Source: CAWELS01 sp964468205 | GTDB lineage: Bacteria; Acidobacteriota; Terriglobia; Bryobacterales; Bryobacteraceae | Direction of reading: 5' to 3' | Assembly: GCA_964468205.1 (NCBI GenBank) | Contig: CAYXVG010000004.1 | Coordinates: forward strand, 1-64,000 | DNA length: 64,000 nt | In this document: piece after piece, positions 63,388-64,000 of the stretch | How the letters are laid out: each line of letters starts with the position of its first letter | Numbering within the stretch: the stretch's first letter is position 1 | Notes under the pieces: model-generated | Told to the model about the DNA's origin: nothing | Seen by the model: the letters and a program-made list of their open reading frames with translations, nothing else | Database searches by the model: none | Made by a program: the position numbers and the translations under genes

Positions 63388-64000
63388 CAGTTCTCCGGGT
63401 AGACGATCTCTCCGCCCAGCACCGTCATCGTGACGCGGGTCTTGAGAATCTCTTTCGGCTCCACCTTCATAATGTCACGGGAGAGGACCACGAAATCGGC
63501 CAGCTTGCCCGGCGTGATCGATCCCTTCCGGTGTTCGTCGAACGAGGCGTAAGCTCCCCACAGCGTCCAACTCTTGAGCGCCTCGTCCCGCGTCATCCGC
63601 TGGCTGGGCATCCACCCTCCCTCGGGCTTGCCGTCGTGATCCTGCCGCGTAATCGCGGCGTAGAATCCCCACAGCGGATTCGGATCCTCCACCGGGAAAT
63701 CCGACCCGTTCGGAGCCGGCAGCCCCATATCTAAAAAGCGCCTCCATGCATAAGCGCCCTTGATCCGGGCCGCGCCCACGCGCTCCTCCGCCCAGCGCAT
63801 ATCGCTGGTGGCGTGCGTGGCCTGCACCGACGGCAGCACGGAGTATTTCTCGAACAGCGCGAAATCCTCTGGAGCCACGATCTGCGCGTGCTCCACCCGA
63901 AACCGCCGATCGTTCCGGCCGCCCAGCGCCCTTCCATAGGCGGCGAGCACCTCGTGGTTCGCCCGGTCGCCGATCGCGTGCGTGTTCACCTGGAATCCGT
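63387..64000 (-). CDS. Amidohydrolase family protein (YtcJ-like), 5' end outside the window
   Basis: The C-terminal ~204 residues of a metal-dependent amidohydrolase. Visible are NTHAIGDRANHEVL and RFRVEHAQIV (barrel His ligands), SDMRWAEERVG, PNGSDFPVEDPNPLWGFYAA with the metal Asp, and the end-barrel GKLADFVVLSRDI. This matches the YtcJ/exoenzyme-regulator group. The frame is still open at the window edge (GFQVNTH), so the start and N-terminal HxH lie beyond. Substrate unknown. Confidence 0.88.
   Translation of the reverse strand, partial: GFQVNTHAIGDRANHEVLAAYGRALGGRNDRRFRVEHAQIVAPEDFALFEKYSVLPSVQATHATSDMRWAEERVGAARIKGAYAWRRFLDMGLPAPNGSDFPVEDPNPLWGFYAAITRQDHDGKPEGGWMPSQRMTRDEALKSWTLWGAYASFDEHRKGSITPGKLADFVVLSRDIMKVEPKEILKTRVTMTVLGGEIVYPEN

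Overview
The window is GC-rich, gene-dense bacterial chromosome and reads as Acidobacteriota of the Solibacter/Bryobacter type (order Bryobacterales). The strongest lineage hints are two large secreted proteins ending in the domain described from Solibacter usitatus as TIGR03437 (8139-9842 and 18846-21257), several secreted sulfatases, and small conserved-hypothetical families of a kind seen in Acidobacteriota (31133-31615, 52184-53449). A run of 100 N (6671-6770) shows that it is an assembled scaffold, probably from a draft or metagenome. I saw no rRNA, convincing tRNA, CRISPR array, phage or intact insertion sequence.

Layout. 1-6960: prfC with its promoter, a small unknown gene and an MFS transporter; then an XRE-cupin regulator followed by an ADP-ribosylglycohydrolase, facing a DHH phosphoesterase. 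The regulator and the DHH gene carry nearly the same promoter/operator-like sequence. This block is bracketed by arrays of short GAACTC-type repeats. 6961-11344: an alanyl-tRNA editing protein, a TIGR03437 protein and a solitary nuoA in one overlapping minus-strand chain, then cysE and a triheme cytochrome. 11548-28271: a glycan- and lipid-degradation stretch (sialidase-like protein, lipoprotein, glycogen phosphorylase, three sulfatases, SIS isomerase, GH-A type glycosidase, Gfo/Idh/MocA oxidoreductase, ceramidase-like hydrolase). 28308-37073: an efflux adaptor, small unknowns, a 2H phosphoesterase, xerD, a CCA-adding enzyme with a lysine-rich tail, and a pair of half-size EamA proteins.

37105-44062: a hybrid histidine kinase, then an arginine operon read argF-argG-argH-argR on the minus strand with tandem ARG boxes in front of argF. 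44203-52099: a VKOR-DsbA fusion and a proteostasis run clpB-hsp20-lon. 52184-64000: a secreted acidobacterial hypothetical, another Gfo/Idh/MocA oxidoreductase, a soluble GAF/PAS histidine kinase with its NarL-type regulator, three small degenerate receiver proteins sharing an LPDGxW motif, an enolase-superfamily dehydratase, a lipoprotein, hemL, a membrane-anchored protein and a truncated amidohydrolase.

The best candidates for something undescribed are the operator-linked XRE-cupin / ADP-ribosylglycohydrolase / DHH module (3538-6230), the kinase-regulator-pseudoreceiver array with two palindromic elements (54659-59823), and a sulfatase gene that appears to lack any ATG, GTG or TTG at its natural start (18723).
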